A stretch of DNA of 64,000 nt from an uncultured Pseudomonas sp. (GCF_946885955.1 NZ_CAMPHI010000010.1:1-64000), one strand, 5' to 3'. Shown: positions 18,558 to 27,287, counted from the stretch's first letter. The notes: a model not told the origin generated them from the sequence alone. Translations and numbers: made by a program.

Positions 18558-19171
18558 GTCTGACGATTTCATTGCATATGCTGGCGCGCTCGCCCATTCC
18601 GGGGCGGGTCAAGACCCGGCTGATTCCTGCCTTGGGAGAGGAGGGGGCATGCGATCTGCAGCGCCGGCTGCTCTGCCATGCATTGCAATTGCCCGGCGCG
18701 ATATTCAGTCAGCGCTTCCTCTGGCTGGACGACATACCCGATAACGAACTCGAAACCTTGGCCGAGAGTCTCGGTTGGGTGTTGGTCGAACAGCCCGCGG
18801 GTGATCTGGGCGAGCGGATGCGGCGCATTGCGACCCTGGGGTTGGCGGAAAGCGATGCGGTACTGCTGATCGGCAACGATTGCCCGGCGCTGGACGCCGA
18901 TTACCTGAGCAGTGCCTGCGCGGCGCTGCACGATGAGCCCGTGGTGCTGGGGCCGGCGGAAGATGGCGGTTATGTATTGCTCGGTTTACGGCGTATCGAT
19001 CCACAGCTGTTCTGTAATCTGCCCTGGGGGACCGATCAGATCCTGGCGATGACCCAGGACCGCCTGCAGCAACTGAGCTGGGGGCATCAGCTGCTGCCGG
19101 TATTGTGGGATGTCGATCGCCCTGAGGACTTGCCGCGCCTTGCCAGGTTGGGGATTCATGTCGACATCTGA
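18554..19171 (+). CDS. TIGR04282 family glycosyltransferase/nucleotidyltransferase (DUF2064)
   Basis: This 205-residue protein is of the CofC/MobA-like GT-A fold. The N-terminal LARSPIPGRVKTRLIPALG is the nucleotide-binding motif of the family. LIGNDCPALDADYL and VVLGPAEDGGYVLLGLR supply the acidic metal-binding residues. LFCNLPWGTDQIL and WDVDRPEDLPRL close the fold. The ATG at 18554 overlaps the stop of the GT2 gene, which shows coupling. The reaction is not proven for the family; transfer or activation of a sugar for the partner GT2 is a reasonable guess. Confidence 0.85.
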   Translation: MSLTISLHMLARSPIPGRVKTRLIPALGEEGACDLQRRLLCHALQLPGAIFSQRFLWLDDIPDNELETLAESLGWVLVEQPAGDLGERMRRIATLGLAESDAVLLIGNDCPALDADYLSSACAALHDEPVVLGPAEDGGYVLLGLRRIDPQLFCNLPWGTDQILAMTQDRLQQLSWGHQLLPVLWDVDRPEDLPRLARLGIHVDI

Positions 19172-19319
19172 GATGGCGCCGCACATGAGGTGCGCCATGG
19201 GCGGCGACCCATTGCGGCCCCGGCAAGCAGTTCACTTCCCCAGGCGGCCCGCGCAGCACGCAGGGGCTACGCAGTCTTAAAGGGCCTTGTATGCAAGCCC
19301 AGCGTTTTTCAGCGGCCTG

Positions 19320-20069
19320 CTAGAACAGGCCGTCGCTATCGAAGCGTCGGGCTTCACGCTGGAGCTGATAAACGAAACGTTCGATCTGGCGTTGTTGCTG
19401 CCCGTTTATGCGATAGAAGCGTGCACCGATAAAGGTGGTGTCGACTTTCTCCAGGTATTGCAGGTGGCGCAACTCCACTGCGAGCGTCAGCGCCCCAAAG
19501 GGCAACTGGACGCTTAGGCGTTCGTATATCTGGCCGGATTGCAGGCCGGAAGTCAGGTTGCCGGGAAGGCGTAACTTGCAGCCGGTAGCCGAAATGTCCA
19601 GCAGGAAGCCTTTTAACGGCACGTTCAATTTATCGCCCGCCAATTCGATCGCCACCTGTTCGCCCTGCTTCAGTGGTGCCCTGAATGCATTACGGCGCTG
19701 GTGATAGTGCACCTGGGTGGGCATCTGGCTGACATAGCAGCGGGCACCTTCGTGCTCGACGATCTCCGGGCTATGCAAGCATTCCCACGCAACACGCACG
19801 CCTTCATGGAAGGCTTCGACATGAAAGGTTTCGCCATTCTGCAGGAAGCGCTCGCCGTCCCTCGGCATGAGCTCGTCGAGCAGCAGCTGATTTTTGTCGC
19901 GGTTGACGTCGATCAGATAGCTTTGAAAACGCTGATTGCGGCCGGTGAAGGTAACGATCAGCGGATCATGGTTCTGCTGCAGTTGGCGTAGGTTGGCAAC
20001 GATTTCCACCGGCGTCTTGAGCACCTTGGGTGGTTGCGGGCCATTGTCCTCGCTAAAGGAATTGGACAC
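19320..20069 (-). CDS. ycgR: Flagellar brake protein YcgR (PilZ domain)
   Basis: This 249-residue c-di-GMP effector slows flagellar rotation by contacting the rotor or stator. An N-terminal YcgR domain (about residues 15-120) is followed by a PilZ domain. The PilZ domain starts with the c-di-GMP-binding RRNAFR motif (around 130) and includes [11 protein letters not shown] (D/NxSxxG box). The preferred start is the GTG at 20069, giving MSNSFSE and preceded by CGGAG; a TTG at 20090 is the alternative. It lies downstream of flgMN on the same strand, as in P. aeruginosa PA3351-PA3353, so it may be co-transcribed from the sigma-28 flgM promoter or have its own. Confidence 0.9.
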   Translation of the reverse strand: MSNSFSEDNGPQPPKVLKTPVEIVANLRQLQQNHDPLIVTFTGRNQRFQSYLIDVNRDKNQLLLDELMPRDGERFLQNGETFHVEAFHEGVRVAWECLHSPEIVEHEGARCYVSQMPTQVHYHQRRNAFRAPLKQGEQVAIELAGDKLNVPLKGFLLDISATGCKLRLPGNLTSGLQSGQIYERLSVQLPFGALTLAVELRHLQYLEKVDTTFIGARFYRINGQQQRQIERFVYQLQREARRFDSDGLF

Positions 20070-20104
20070 GGTCCAGTAATCTCCGAACAAAACGTTGACA
20101 CTAG

Positions 20105-20127
20105 CATACTGGCATTGTGACAGTATG
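20105..20127. promoter_or_regulatory. Inverted repeat upstream of ycgR
   Basis: CATACTG (20105-20111) and CAGTATG (20121-20127) form a perfect 7-bp dyad with a 9-base gap, 35 bases upstream of the ycgR start. It resembles a regulator half-site pair. No protein can be assigned. Confidence 0.35.
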
Positions 20128-20151
20128 TCGCCGGTGTCTTATTGGAAGCGC

Positions 20152-20619
20152 TCAGGCTTGGCTGAGTGGGCGATGCTGGCCGATTCTAGCGGTACTGCCG
20201 CGCCTGTCATAGAGGTTTGGCGTTTCCCCGCCGCGCAGTATGCCGAGCATGCTGGTCGTCGATGCCTGGCTGGAGCGTATCAGTCGGCCGTTGCGCAGGT
20301 TGGCGGCTTGGCAGTGTTCGAGCAATGCATTCAGCCGATCGCCGGCGTCAATCAGCTCTTTGCCCACACTTGATCCCTTCGCCAGTGCCAGCAGACCCTC
20401 GCGGTCGGCGCTCAGTTGCAGGCTGAGGAGCATTTGGCTACGCGCCTTGGCGTGCTGATCGAGTAGGCTGAGTAGCGGCAGTTTGTCGGCCAGGATGGTT
20501 TGCAGGCGGGGTAGGTCGCGTTCGCCGAGCGTCTGGAATTCGCTATCGATCAGCTCAAGCAGGCGCTCGGCGGTGTCGATATCCTGGGTAAACAGGTCAA
20601 GCAGGCTGGTGTCATGCAT
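20152..20619 (-). CDS. flgN: Flagellar chaperone FlgN
   Basis: This 155-residue, all-helical cytoplasmic chaperone delivers the hook-junction proteins FlgK and FlgL to the flagellar export gate. It shows the FlgN pattern of a long N-terminal helix pair (LLDLFTQDIDTAERLLELIDSE) and a central coiled coil, with a conserved C-terminal amphipathic helix containing NAANxRNG-like QAANLRNGRLI. It follows flgM by 88 bases on the same strand, the standard Pseudomonas flgMN order. Confidence 0.92.
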   Translation of the reverse strand: MHDTSLLDLFTQDIDTAERLLELIDSEFQTLGERDLPRLQTILADKLPLLSLLDQHAKARSQMLLSLQLSADREGLLALAKGSSVGKELIDAGDRLNALLEHCQAANLRNGRLIRSSQASTTSMLGILRGGETPNLYDRRGSTARIGQHRPLSQA

Positions 20620-20707
20620 AGTGCGGGCTCTTGGGGTATGCAGTGGATCGAGGAATCACTGCGAGCAATCCTTGCCAAGCGTCAAATACCCCAGTGCCGG
20701 CTGAAGG

Positions 20708-21043
20708 CTAGCGCTGGGATTCGAAATTGAGCAGTTTGCCGGCAACGCGCTGGCTATCGACTTTATAGCTACCGTCGGCAATGGCTTGCTTGATCTGGGC
20801 AACCCGCTCTTTATCCACGTCCGGCTGCTCGCGCAGTTTGTCGCTGATGGTCTGCAGTTGCTGTGCCTGGCTGCTGAGCTGAACGGATTCCCCGCTCTTG
20901 GGGGCGGCCGAATCAATCGTCGGTGCGCTGGCAGGCTGCTGGGTGGCGGCGGTTTCGCTGCGACCGCCGGATTGAGCACTGCCGGCACGCCCCGTATTGG
21001 CTGGCGTTACTGCATTGTTAGGTCGGTTGAAGTCGATGACCAT
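20708..21043 (-). CDS. flgM: Anti-sigma-28 factor FlgM
   Basis: This 111-residue secreted regulator binds FliA (sigma-28) until the hook is complete. The disordered N-terminal half is rich in Ala/Ser/Thr/Gln and starts with [12 protein letters not shown]. The C-terminal FliA-binding helices (about residues 55-105) contain [12 protein letters not shown] and [25 protein letters not shown] sigma-28 promoter lies 40 bases upstream, giving the usual autoregulatory loop. Confidence 0.95.
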   Translation of the reverse strand: MVIDFNRPNNAVTPANTGRAGSAQSGGRSETAATQQPASAPTIDSAAPKSGESVQLSSQAQQLQTISDKLREQPDVDKERVAQIKQAIADGSYKVDSQRVAGKLLNFESQR

Positions 21044-21082
21044 GGTGCTGAACCTCGAACGGTGTATGGACGCTTGCCTAGC

Positions 21083-21109
21083 TTGTCGGCGATTAGCGGA
21101 AAAACTTTA
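21083..21109 (-). promoter_or_regulatory. Sigma-28 (FliA) promoter of flgM
   Basis: On the minus strand the site reads TAAAGTTT, 11 bases, GCCGACAA. The -35 is perfect, the -10 differs by one base from the FliA consensus TAAAGTTT-N11-GCCGATAA, and the spacing is correct. Confidence 0.88.
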
Positions 21110-21243
21110 GAGCGCAACTGATAAAAAAGTTCGCTCGATAAGCTGATAGTGGTCCGTGCTAGCCACAGTCTAAACGCAGTATGAAAAATCGTCAGCTAAT
21201 CGTCACGCCAACCACTCAACAAGAAACCTAACAAGAATCATGC

Positions 21244-22002
21244 CTACATCGCCACTTCGACTTGGCCGGGGCCGGTCACCCGCGCTCTGATCACTCGCTG
21301 CGAACTGAGGTTGCGTACCTTGATCTGTTGGCCCATGCCGCCATCCGATAAGGCTTCGCCGGGCATGCGTACACTGATGCCACCACTCAGGGCGCTGATC
21401 ACGACATGCTCGCCGCGGTGAACCACTTCGGCTTGTTCGACATGCAGCGGTGCAAGTATCTGGTCGGGCAGCAACGGGCGTGTCAGTTTTTTGCCGATCG
21501 CTTGCTTGAGCGCATTCAGGTAGCCCTGATTGAGCAGGCCGACATCGCGCTCCGCCAGCGCTACGTCCATTTCGCTCAATACGCTGTCGCGCTTGAGCGG
21601 ACGACGGGCGACGACCACTTCCCGGTACAGGCTCACCTGGCCGGGAACAAATACCGTCCAAGGCGCGCTACCGTCGCAGCGAACGCGCAGGGTCACACGG
21701 CCCAGCGGTTGCGCGGGGCTTTCCAGGCTTGTAGTCAATTCTTTGTCGCACAGGGGCATGCGCAGGCGTGGGTCGAGGCGGCTGATTTCAATTTCATACC
21801 GCCCCTCGATTCCGCTACGCTGCAAATAGTCGCTGACGGCTTGCTCAAGAAACACCTGAGCGGTGCCGATAAGCTGTTCGGTCGTGGTGATGGCTGCCGC
21901 CGCCTGAAGGGGATAGCCGAGCGCCGCTAAAGCGGGTAGAACTAGCCAGTGATGGCGGCATTTTGCCATTAACCGTCGAAAAGTTGTCGTTTGTGTGCTC
22001 AT
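21244..22002 (-). CDS. flgA: Flagellar P-ring assembly chaperone FlgA
   Basis: This 252-residue periplasmic chaperone helps FlgI polymerise into the P ring. The signal peptide spans about residues 1-36 (hydrophobic stretch WLVLPALAALGYPL, cleavage near AAA-AIT). The SAF/ChapFlgA domain in the C-terminal half has RRPLKRDSVLSEMDV, KKLTRPLLPDQIL and a terminal VRVRNLSSQRVIRARVTGPG-like segment. It is divergent from cheV. A sigma-54 site on the minus strand sits just upstream, consistent with FleQ-dependent class II expression. Confidence 0.94.
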   Translation of the reverse strand: MSTQTTTFRRLMAKCRHHWLVLPALAALGYPLQAAAAITTTEQLIGTAQVFLEQAVSDYLQRSGIEGRYEIEISRLDPRLRMPLCDKELTTSLESPAQPLGRVTLRVRCDGSAPWTVFVPGQVSLYREVVVARRPLKRDSVLSEMDVALAERDVGLLNQGYLNALKQAIGKKLTRPLLPDQILAPLHVEQAEVVHRGEHVVISALSGGISVRMPGEALSDGGMGQQIKVRNLSSQRVIRARVTGPGQVEVAM

Positions 22003-22013
22003 GCTGAGTTAAA

Positions 22014-22029
22014 AGCAAGGCTCGTGCCG
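22014..22029 (-). promoter_or_regulatory. Sigma-54 promoter of flgA
   Basis: On the minus strand the site reads CGGCACGAGCCTTGCT, 12 bases before the flgA ATG. The GG (-24) and GC (-12) doublets are intact and correctly spaced. The short distance to the ATG implies a very short leader, or a second start downstream. Confidence 0.7.
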
Positions 22030-22081
22030 CCTGCTAGGCTGTAGGTGCGGTGCACGATCCAAGAACAAGAGGAGTTTGGGC

Positions 22082-23017
22082 ATGGCCGGTGTATTGGATT
22101 CAGTCAACCAGCGCACTCAGCTGGTTGGACAGAATCGCCTGGAATTGCTGTTGTTTCGCCTGGGTGGCCAGCAGCTCTATGGCATTAACGTGTTCAAGGT
22201 AAAAGAAGTACTGCAGTGCCCCAAACTTACCGTCATGCCGAAGTCCAGTCCCGTGGTACGAGGCGTCGCGAGCATTCGTGGCGGCACCATTCCGATTCTG
22301 GATCTGTCGATGGCGACCGGCAGCGGGCCTCTCGATAATATCGAAAACAGTTTCGTCATCATCACCGAATACAACACCAAGGTGCAGGGCTTCCTGGTCC
22401 ATTCGGTGGAGCGCATCGTCAACATGAACTGGGAAGAGATCCACCCGCCACCCAAGGGCACTGGGCGCGATCACTACCTCACGGCGGTGACCCATCTGGA
22501 TAACAAGATGGTCGAGATCATCGACGTGGAGAAGGTTCTGGCCGAGGTGGCGCCCACCTCCGAGGTCATCTCCGTGGGCGTGCTCGACCCGCAGACCCAG
22601 GAGAAAGCGATTAGCAAGAAGGTACTGACCTGCGACGACTCATCGGTTGCACGCAAGCAGGTCACCCGTTGTCTGCAGACGGTCGGCGTGGAGGTGGTGG
22701 CCCTGAACGACGGGCGGCAGGCCCTGGATTATCTGAAGGCCATGGTGGCGGAAGGTCGCAAGCCGGAAGAAGAATTTCTCATGCTGATTTCAGACATCGA
22801 GATGCCGGAAATGGATGGTTATACCCTGACGGCGGAAATTCGTGCCGATCCACGCATGCAAAAGCTGCATATCATCTTGCATACTTCGCTTTCAGGGGTA
22901 TTCAACCAGGCAATGGTAAAAAAGGTAGGGGCGGATGATTTCTTGGCCAAGTTTCGCCCGGATGAGCTGGCTGCTCGGGTGGCAGAGCGCATCAATGCGG
23001 CAGCAGATGGGGGCTGA
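22082..23017 (+). CDS. cheV: Chemotaxis coupling protein CheV
   Basis: This 311-residue protein links receptors to CheA and adapts signalling by phosphorylation. It has an N-terminal CheW domain (about residues 15-155; LLFRLGGQQLYGINVFKVKE) and a C-terminal receiver (about 175-305). The phosphoacceptor is in ISDIEMPEMDG (Asp238), and HTSLSG and KKVGADDFLAKF supply the Thr/Ser and Lys positions. The ATG at 22082 follows GAGGAG. It is 44 bases upstream of cheR, in the same order as in P. aeruginosa. Confidence 0.95.
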   Translation: MAGVLDSVNQRTQLVGQNRLELLLFRLGGQQLYGINVFKVKEVLQCPKLTVMPKSSPVVRGVASIRGGTIPILDLSMATGSGPLDNIENSFVIITEYNTKVQGFLVHSVERIVNMNWEEIHPPPKGTGRDHYLTAVTHLDNKMVEIIDVEKVLAEVAPTSEVISVGVLDPQTQEKAISKKVLTCDDSSVARKQVTRCLQTVGVEVVALNDGRQALDYLKAMVAEGRKPEEEFLMLISDIEMPEMDGYTLTAEIRADPRMQKLHIILHTSLSGVFNQAMVKKVGADDFLAKFRPDELAARVAERINAAADGG

Positions 23018-23061
23018 GGGCGTAGCCCTCAGTGCTAACTATGATCGGCGAGGCCTCGCTA

Positions 23062-23889
23062 GTGTCTTCAGGTAATTTGGATTTTGAGCAGTTCCGGACT
23101 TTCCTGGAAAAAGCGTGCGGCATTCTGTTGGGTAGCAACAAGCAGTACCTGGTTTCCAGCCGGCTGAACAAACTGATGGAGCAGAACAGCATCAAGACCC
23201 TTGGGGAGTTGGTGCAGCGTATGCAAAATCAACCGCGTAGCGGCTTGCGTGAGCAGGTCGTGGACGCCATGACCACTAATGAAACCTTGTGGTTTCGCGA
23301 TACCTATCCGTTCGAAGTACTGAAAAAGCGGATTTTGCCGGAGTTGATCAAGGCTAATCCCGGGCAGCGCTTGCGCATCTGGTCCGCGGCCTCGTCTTCG
23401 GGGCAGGAACCCTATTCGCTGTCGATGAGTATCGACGAGTTCGAGAAAACCAATATCGGGCAGCTCAAGGGCGGTGTGCAAATCATCGCCACCGACCTCT
23501 CTCCGTCGATGCTGGCCAACTGCAAATCCGGCGAATACGACAGTCTGGCCATGGGCCGCGGTTTGTCGCAGGAGCGTTTGCAGCGTTACTTCGACCCCAA
23601 AGGCCCGGGCCGTTGGGTGGTCAAGCCGGCGATCAAAAGCCGCGTCGAATTTCGTCCGTTGAACCTGTTGGATACTTACGCCGCGCTGGGCAAGTTCGAC
23701 ATCGTGTTCTGCCGCAACGTATTGATCTACTTCTCCGCCGAGGTGAAGAAGGACATCCTCACCCGCATCCATGCCACCCTGAAGCCCGGCGGTTACCTGG
23801 TGCTAGGCGCATCCGAAGCCCTGAACGGCTTGCCCGAGCGTTATCAGATGGTGCAGTGCAGCCCTGGGATCATCTACAAGGCGAAATAG
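23062..23889 (+). CDS. cheR: Chemotaxis protein methyltransferase CheR
   Basis: This 275-residue SAM-dependent enzyme methylates glutamates of chemoreceptors. An N-terminal helical domain (about residues 1-75) is followed by the catalytic domain with MTTNETLWFRD, the SAM motif IWSAASSSGQEPYSL, IATDLSPSML and CRNVLIYF. I prefer the GTG at 23062, which yields MSSGNLDFEQF, the usual family start and length, with GAGG 8 bases upstream. An ATG at 23041 would add seven residues but has no clear site. It follows cheV. Confidence 0.93.
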   Translation: MSSGNLDFEQFRTFLEKACGILLGSNKQYLVSSRLNKLMEQNSIKTLGELVQRMQNQPRSGLREQVVDAMTTNETLWFRDTYPFEVLKKRILPELIKANPGQRLRIWSAASSSGQEPYSLSMSIDEFEKTNIGQLKGGVQIIATDLSPSMLANCKSGEYDSLAMGRGLSQERLQRYFDPKGPGRWVVKPAIKSRVEFRPLNLLDTYAALGKFDIVFCRNVLIYFSAEVKKDILTRIHATLKPGGYLVLGASEALNGLPERYQMVQCSPGIIYKAK

Positions 23890-23907
23890 CGGCGACAGGC
23901 AATTGAT

Positions 23908-23937
23908 AAACGGGAGGCCAAGGGTCTCCCGTTTTTG
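23908..23937 (+). terminator. Terminator after cheR
   Basis: AAACGGGAG ... CTCCCGTTT with a T run lies 20 bases after the cheR stop and separates cheVR from the flgB promoter region. Confidence 0.88.
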
Positions 23938-24086
23938 TTTGGCTCCGTATCCGGCAACCGTGGCATTCGTGGTCTCTTGCAGGAAGGGCGGCACGGCATT
24001 CCTTGGCCCGGGGTACGACGGTAACGGCAGACGAATTCCTAGGGGCCGCGGGCCATTCGCCCCTGGCAACACCTCGCCTGCCAGTG

Positions 24087-24144
24087 CGGCAAGCGCCACT
24101 CAGGCTTGCCGCTTTGCTTGCCGGGAGGCGGAAAAGCCTTGCCG
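24087..24144. promoter_or_regulatory. TTGCCG/CGGCAA cluster upstream of flgB (candidate FleR enhancer)
   Basis: CGGCAAGC at 24087-24094 and GCTTGCCG at 24104-24111 form a perfect 8-bp dyad. A further GCTTGCCG lies at 24116-24123 and CTTGCCG at 24138-24144. The cluster lies 60-120 bases upstream of the -24 element, the normal position of an enhancer for a sigma-54 activator. The same half-sites precede flgF and fliC1. Confidence 0.5.
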
Positions 24145-24167
24145 CTCGGCCTGATTTCCGGTGGCAA

Positions 24168-24193
24168 TTATTTATTAAGTAATTGATAAATAA
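24168..24193. promoter_or_regulatory. AT-rich dyad upstream of the flgB promoter
   Basis: TTATTTAT and ATAAATAA are perfect 8-bp arms around a 10-base core (TAAGTAATTG), 13 bases upstream of the -24 box. A very similar dyad occupies the same position before fleS. It may bind FleQ or IHF. Confidence 0.4.
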
Positions 24194-24206
24194 AGAGAAA
24201 ATTATA

Positions 24207-24222
24207 TGGCACGGGCCTTGCT
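24207..24222 (+). promoter_or_regulatory. Sigma-54 promoter of flgBCDE
   Basis: TGGCACGGGCCTTGCT matches the RpoN -24/-12 consensus exactly, 48 bases upstream of the flgB ATG. Confidence 0.92.
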
Positions 24223-24270
24223 AAATGTCTTGCACGGAACAACTGCAAGCCAACGGCAAAGGTTCAGACC

Positions 24271-24678
24271 ATGAGTATCAGCTTCGATCGCGCACTCGGC
24301 ATCCATGAGCAGGCTCTCGGCTTTCGCGCCCAGCGTGCCGAGGTGCTCGCCAACAACATCGCGAACGCCGATACCCCGCACTACAAGGCGCGGGACCTGG
24401 ACTTCGCTTCGGTTCTGGCCGAGCAAAGCGCCAAAACCCAGCGCGGCCCGGTCGACCTGAAGCTTACCGACAGTCGTCATATCGCCGCAGAGGGTCTTAG
24501 CACTGGCGACGCCAGCCTGGTTTACCGCAACCCGCTTAGCGCCTCGATCGACCAGAACACCGTCGATTTGCAGATAGAGCAATCCAGCTACGCGGAAAAC
24601 GCGGTCGATTTCCAGGCCAGCTTCACCTTCCTCAACAGCAAATTCAAAGGGCTGATCGGCGCCCTGCGCGGCGAATAA
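24271..24678 (+). CDS. flgB: Flagellar proximal rod protein FlgB
   Basis: This 135-residue rod subunit is exported by the flagellar type III system. It has the Flg_bb_rod N-terminal motif (RAQRAEVLANNIANADTPHYKARD, about residues 18-40) and a C-terminal helix (YAENAVDFQASFTFLNSKFKGLIGALRG) that packs in the rod. First gene of flgBCDE, with a sigma-54 promoter 48 bases upstream. Confidence 0.96.
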   Translation: MSISFDRALGIHEQALGFRAQRAEVLANNIANADTPHYKARDLDFASVLAEQSAKTQRGPVDLKLTDSRHIAAEGLSTGDASLVYRNPLSASIDQNTVDLQIEQSSYAENAVDFQASFTFLNSKFKGLIGALRGE

Positions 24679-24692
24679 AAGGAGCTGATGCC

Positions 24693-25136
24693 ATGTCACT
24701 AGCCAGTGTTTTCAATATTGCCGGTACCGGCATGAGTGCCCAGAGCACTCGCCTGAATACCATCTCCAGCAACATCGCCAACGCCGAGACGGTTTCGTCG
24801 AGCATCGACCAGACCTACCGTGCCCGTCATCCGGTATTCGCCACCATGTTTCAGCAGGCGCAAGACGGCAGTCGCGGTTCGCTGTTCGCCGAGCAGGACG
24901 AAGCCGGTCGCGGCGTGCAGGTGCTGGGCATCGTCGAGGACCAAAGCAGCCTGATGCCGCGCTACGAACCCAACCACCCGGCCGCCGATGCGGATGGCTA
25001 TGTGTACTACCCCAACGTCAACGTGGTCGAGGAAATGGCTGACATGATCTCCGCCAGCCGTGCCTTCCAGACCAACGTTGAAATGATGAATACCGCCAAG
25101 CAGATGTTGCAGCGCGTGCTGACCCTGGGTCAGTGA
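24693..25136 (+). CDS. flgC: Flagellar proximal rod protein FlgC
   Basis: This 147-residue rod subunit has the N-terminal rod motif (FNIAGTGMSAQSTRLNTISSN ending IANAET). The C-terminal Flg_bbr_C motif follows (VNVVEEMADMISASRAFQTN; MNTAKQMLQRVLTLGQ). It lies 14 bases after flgB, preceded by AAAGGAG. Confidence 0.96.
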   Translation: MSLASVFNIAGTGMSAQSTRLNTISSNIANAETVSSSIDQTYRARHPVFATMFQQAQDGSRGSLFAEQDEAGRGVQVLGIVEDQSSLMPRYEPNHPAADADGYVYYPNVNVVEEMADMISASRAFQTNVEMMNTAKQMLQRVLTLGQ

Positions 25137-25161
25137 GCCATCGCATAAGGAGCGCATAGAC

Positions 25162-25830
25162 ATGAGCAGTGTTGGCGACGTTACCGGTTCGTTCCTCGAT
25201 CAATACCAGATCAAGAACGAGCGCAGTACCAATAAGGACCTGGGCAAGAACGAGTTCCTCAACCTATTGGTGGCCCAGTTGAATAACCAGAACCCGCTGG
25301 AGCCTCAAGGCAATGGCGAGTTCATCGCCCAGTTGGCGCAGTTCAGCCAGGTCGAGGGCATCGAGAAGCTCAATACCAGCATGGGCTCGTTGCTCAGCGG
25401 CTATCAGTCGTCCCAGGCGCTGCAGGCCTCGTCGATGGTCGGGCGCAAGGTGATAGTGCCGACCGACAAGGCGGTGGTCGATACCAGTGAAAGCTTCAAG
25501 GCCAGCGCGGTATTGCCGGTGACCAGCAATAACGTCTTCGTTAACGTCTACAACAACGCCGGGTCGGTGGTGAGCCGCATCAACCTGGGCGAGCAGGCGG
25601 CCGGCAATGTCAACTTCATCTGGGATGGCAAGGATTCCAGCGGCAATCTGTTGCCGCCCGGCACCTACAAGTTCGAGGCCCAGGCCACCTACGACGGCGA
25701 AACCAAGGCGCTTTACACCATGCTGCCAGCCAACGTCGACAGCGTCACCCTGGGCGGCAGCGAGTTGATGCTCAACCTCGCCGGGCTCGGCAGCGTGCCG
25801 CTCTCGCAAGTTCAGGTCATCGGCCAGTAA
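25162..25830 (+). CDS. flgD: Flagellar hook assembly protein FlgD (hook cap)
   Basis: This 222-residue hook-capping scaffold has the conserved N-terminal segment (LGKNEFLNLLVAQLNNQNPLEP, about residues 29-50) with the export signal. A FlgD Ig-like/tudor region (about 80-215) includes FIWDGKDSSGNLLPPGTY. It follows flgC by 25 bases with AAGGAG before the ATG. Confidence 0.96.
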   Translation: MSSVGDVTGSFLDQYQIKNERSTNKDLGKNEFLNLLVAQLNNQNPLEPQGNGEFIAQLAQFSQVEGIEKLNTSMGSLLSGYQSSQALQASSMVGRKVIVPTDKAVVDTSESFKASAVLPVTSNNVFVNVYNNAGSVVSRINLGEQAAGNVNFIWDGKDSSGNLLPPGTYKFEAQATYDGETKALYTMLPANVDSVTLGGSELMLNLAGLGSVPLSQVQVIGQ

Positions 25831-25874
25831 CCAACAGATTCTAAGCGCCGGCGGGACCGGCAAAGGAGACATCC

Positions 25875-27191
25875 ATGGCGTTCAATATCGGTCTGAGTGG
25901 ACTGCGCGCGGCGACCAGCGACCTCAACGTGACCGGCAATAACATTGCCAACGCCGGCACAGCCGGTTTCAAGCAATCGCGCGCCGAATTCGCCGATGTC
26001 TATGCGGCATCCGTGCTGGGGTCCGGTTCCAACCCGCAGGGTAGCGGTGTGCTCCTGGGCGATGTGTCGCAACTGTTCAACCAGGGCAATATCAACTACA
26101 CGCAGAATGCCCTGGACCTGGCGATCAACGGCAACGGCTTCTTCCAGACCAGTAACAACGGCGAAATCAGCTACACCCGTGCCGGTTATTTCGGCACCGA
26201 TCGCGACGGCTACATGGTCAATAACTTCGGTTACCGCCTGCAGGGTTATGCGGTGGACGCAAACGGCAATCTGCAGAACGGCATCATCGACGACTTGCGC
26301 ATCGAAACCGCCAGCCAGGCGCCAAAGGCCACCGAGAATCTCGACCAGGTCTTCAACCTCAACTCGACCAATACGGTGCCGACCACCGTGCCGTTCGACC
26401 CGAGCGATCCGACCTCCTATAACTCCTCGACCTCGACCAATATCTATGACACCCAGGGCAACTCCCATGTGTTCACCCAGTACTTTCTCAAGACCGGGGC
26501 CAACACCTGGGATATGAACGTGCTGATCGACGGCCGTAATCCGGATGATCCGACCCTGACCACGCCCTCGACGGTGAACCTGCAATTCACTACCTCCGGG
26601 CAGTTGGATGTGGCCGCGTTGATCGCCTCGACACCGACCGGCTTCTCGGTCACCGCCGACGGCACCATCGATCTGACCACCTGGGTGCCGGCCGCACCGG
26701 ACACCTCGATACCGCCGGTATGGTCGTCCAACGGTGCGACCGCCGCGGCGACCGGGGTGAATATCGACCTGCGCGGCGCCACTCAATTCTCCAGCTCGTT
26801 CGCGGTCAACAGCGTCAGTCAGGACGGTTACACCACCGGCCAACTGGCTGGTTTGGAAATCGACGATACCGGGGTGATTTTCGCCCGCTACACCAACGGC
26901 CAGTCGAATATCCAGGGCCAGGTGATTTTGGCCAGTTTCGCCAACGTGCAGGGGTTGACCCCGGTGGGCAAGACCGCCTGGGTGCAATCCTTCGCCTCCG
27001 GTGAGCCTGTGGTCGGCACGCCGCGCAGCGGGACTCTCGGCGCCTTGCAGTCCGGCGCTCTGGAGGACTCCAACGTCGAACTCTCCGATCAGTTGGTCAA
27101 CCTGATCGTCGCCCAGCGCAACTACCAGGCCAACGCGAAAACCATCGAGACGGAAAGCGCGGTGACCCAGACCATCATCAACCTGCGTTGA
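25875..27191 (+). CDS. flgE: Flagellar hook protein FlgE
   Basis: This 438-residue hook subunit begins with the axial rod motif (GLSGLRAATSDLNVTGNNIA, then NAGTAGFKQSRAEFADVY). It has the FlgE central domains and ends with the Flg_bbr_C motif (LEDSNVELSDQLVNLIVAQR, NYQANAKTIETESAVTQTI). AAAGGAG precedes the ATG. It is the last gene of the flgBCDE operon, followed by a terminator. Confidence 0.96.
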   Translation: MAFNIGLSGLRAATSDLNVTGNNIANAGTAGFKQSRAEFADVYAASVLGSGSNPQGSGVLLGDVSQLFNQGNINYTQNALDLAINGNGFFQTSNNGEISYTRAGYFGTDRDGYMVNNFGYRLQGYAVDANGNLQNGIIDDLRIETASQAPKATENLDQVFNLNSTNTVPTTVPFDPSDPTSYNSSTSTNIYDTQGNSHVFTQYFLKTGANTWDMNVLIDGRNPDDPTLTTPSTVNLQFTTSGQLDVAALIASTPTGFSVTADGTIDLTTWVPAAPDTSIPPVWSSNGATAAATGVNIDLRGATQFSSSFAVNSVSQDGYTTGQLAGLEIDDTGVIFARYTNGQSNIQGQVILASFANVQGLTPVGKTAWVQSFASGEPVVGTPRSGTLGALQSGALEDSNVELSDQLVNLIVAQRNYQANAKTIETESAVTQTIINLR

Positions 27192-27230
27192 TAGGAGGGC
27201 GCGGTCGGGGTTGCCACCCCGGGCCGCGCC

Positions 27231-27246
27231 TTGCCGCAGGCGGCAA
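27231..27246. promoter_or_regulatory. TTGCCG-N4-CGGCAA palindrome upstream of flgF (candidate FleR site)
   Basis: TTGCCGCAGGCGGCAA is a perfect 6-bp dyad about 90 bases upstream of the flgF -24 element. A further TTGCC occurs at 27211-27215. It shares half-sites with the flgB and fliC1 clusters. Confidence 0.5.
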
Positions 27247-27256
27247 CCATTCGCCG

Positions 27257-27287
27257 TAGAAGACTCCTTTATGGGGTCTTTTTTATT
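27257..27287 (+). terminator. Terminator after flgBCDE
   Basis: AAGACTCC-TTTAT-GGGGTCTT is followed by T residues, about 70 bases after the flgE stop. Confidence 0.8.
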
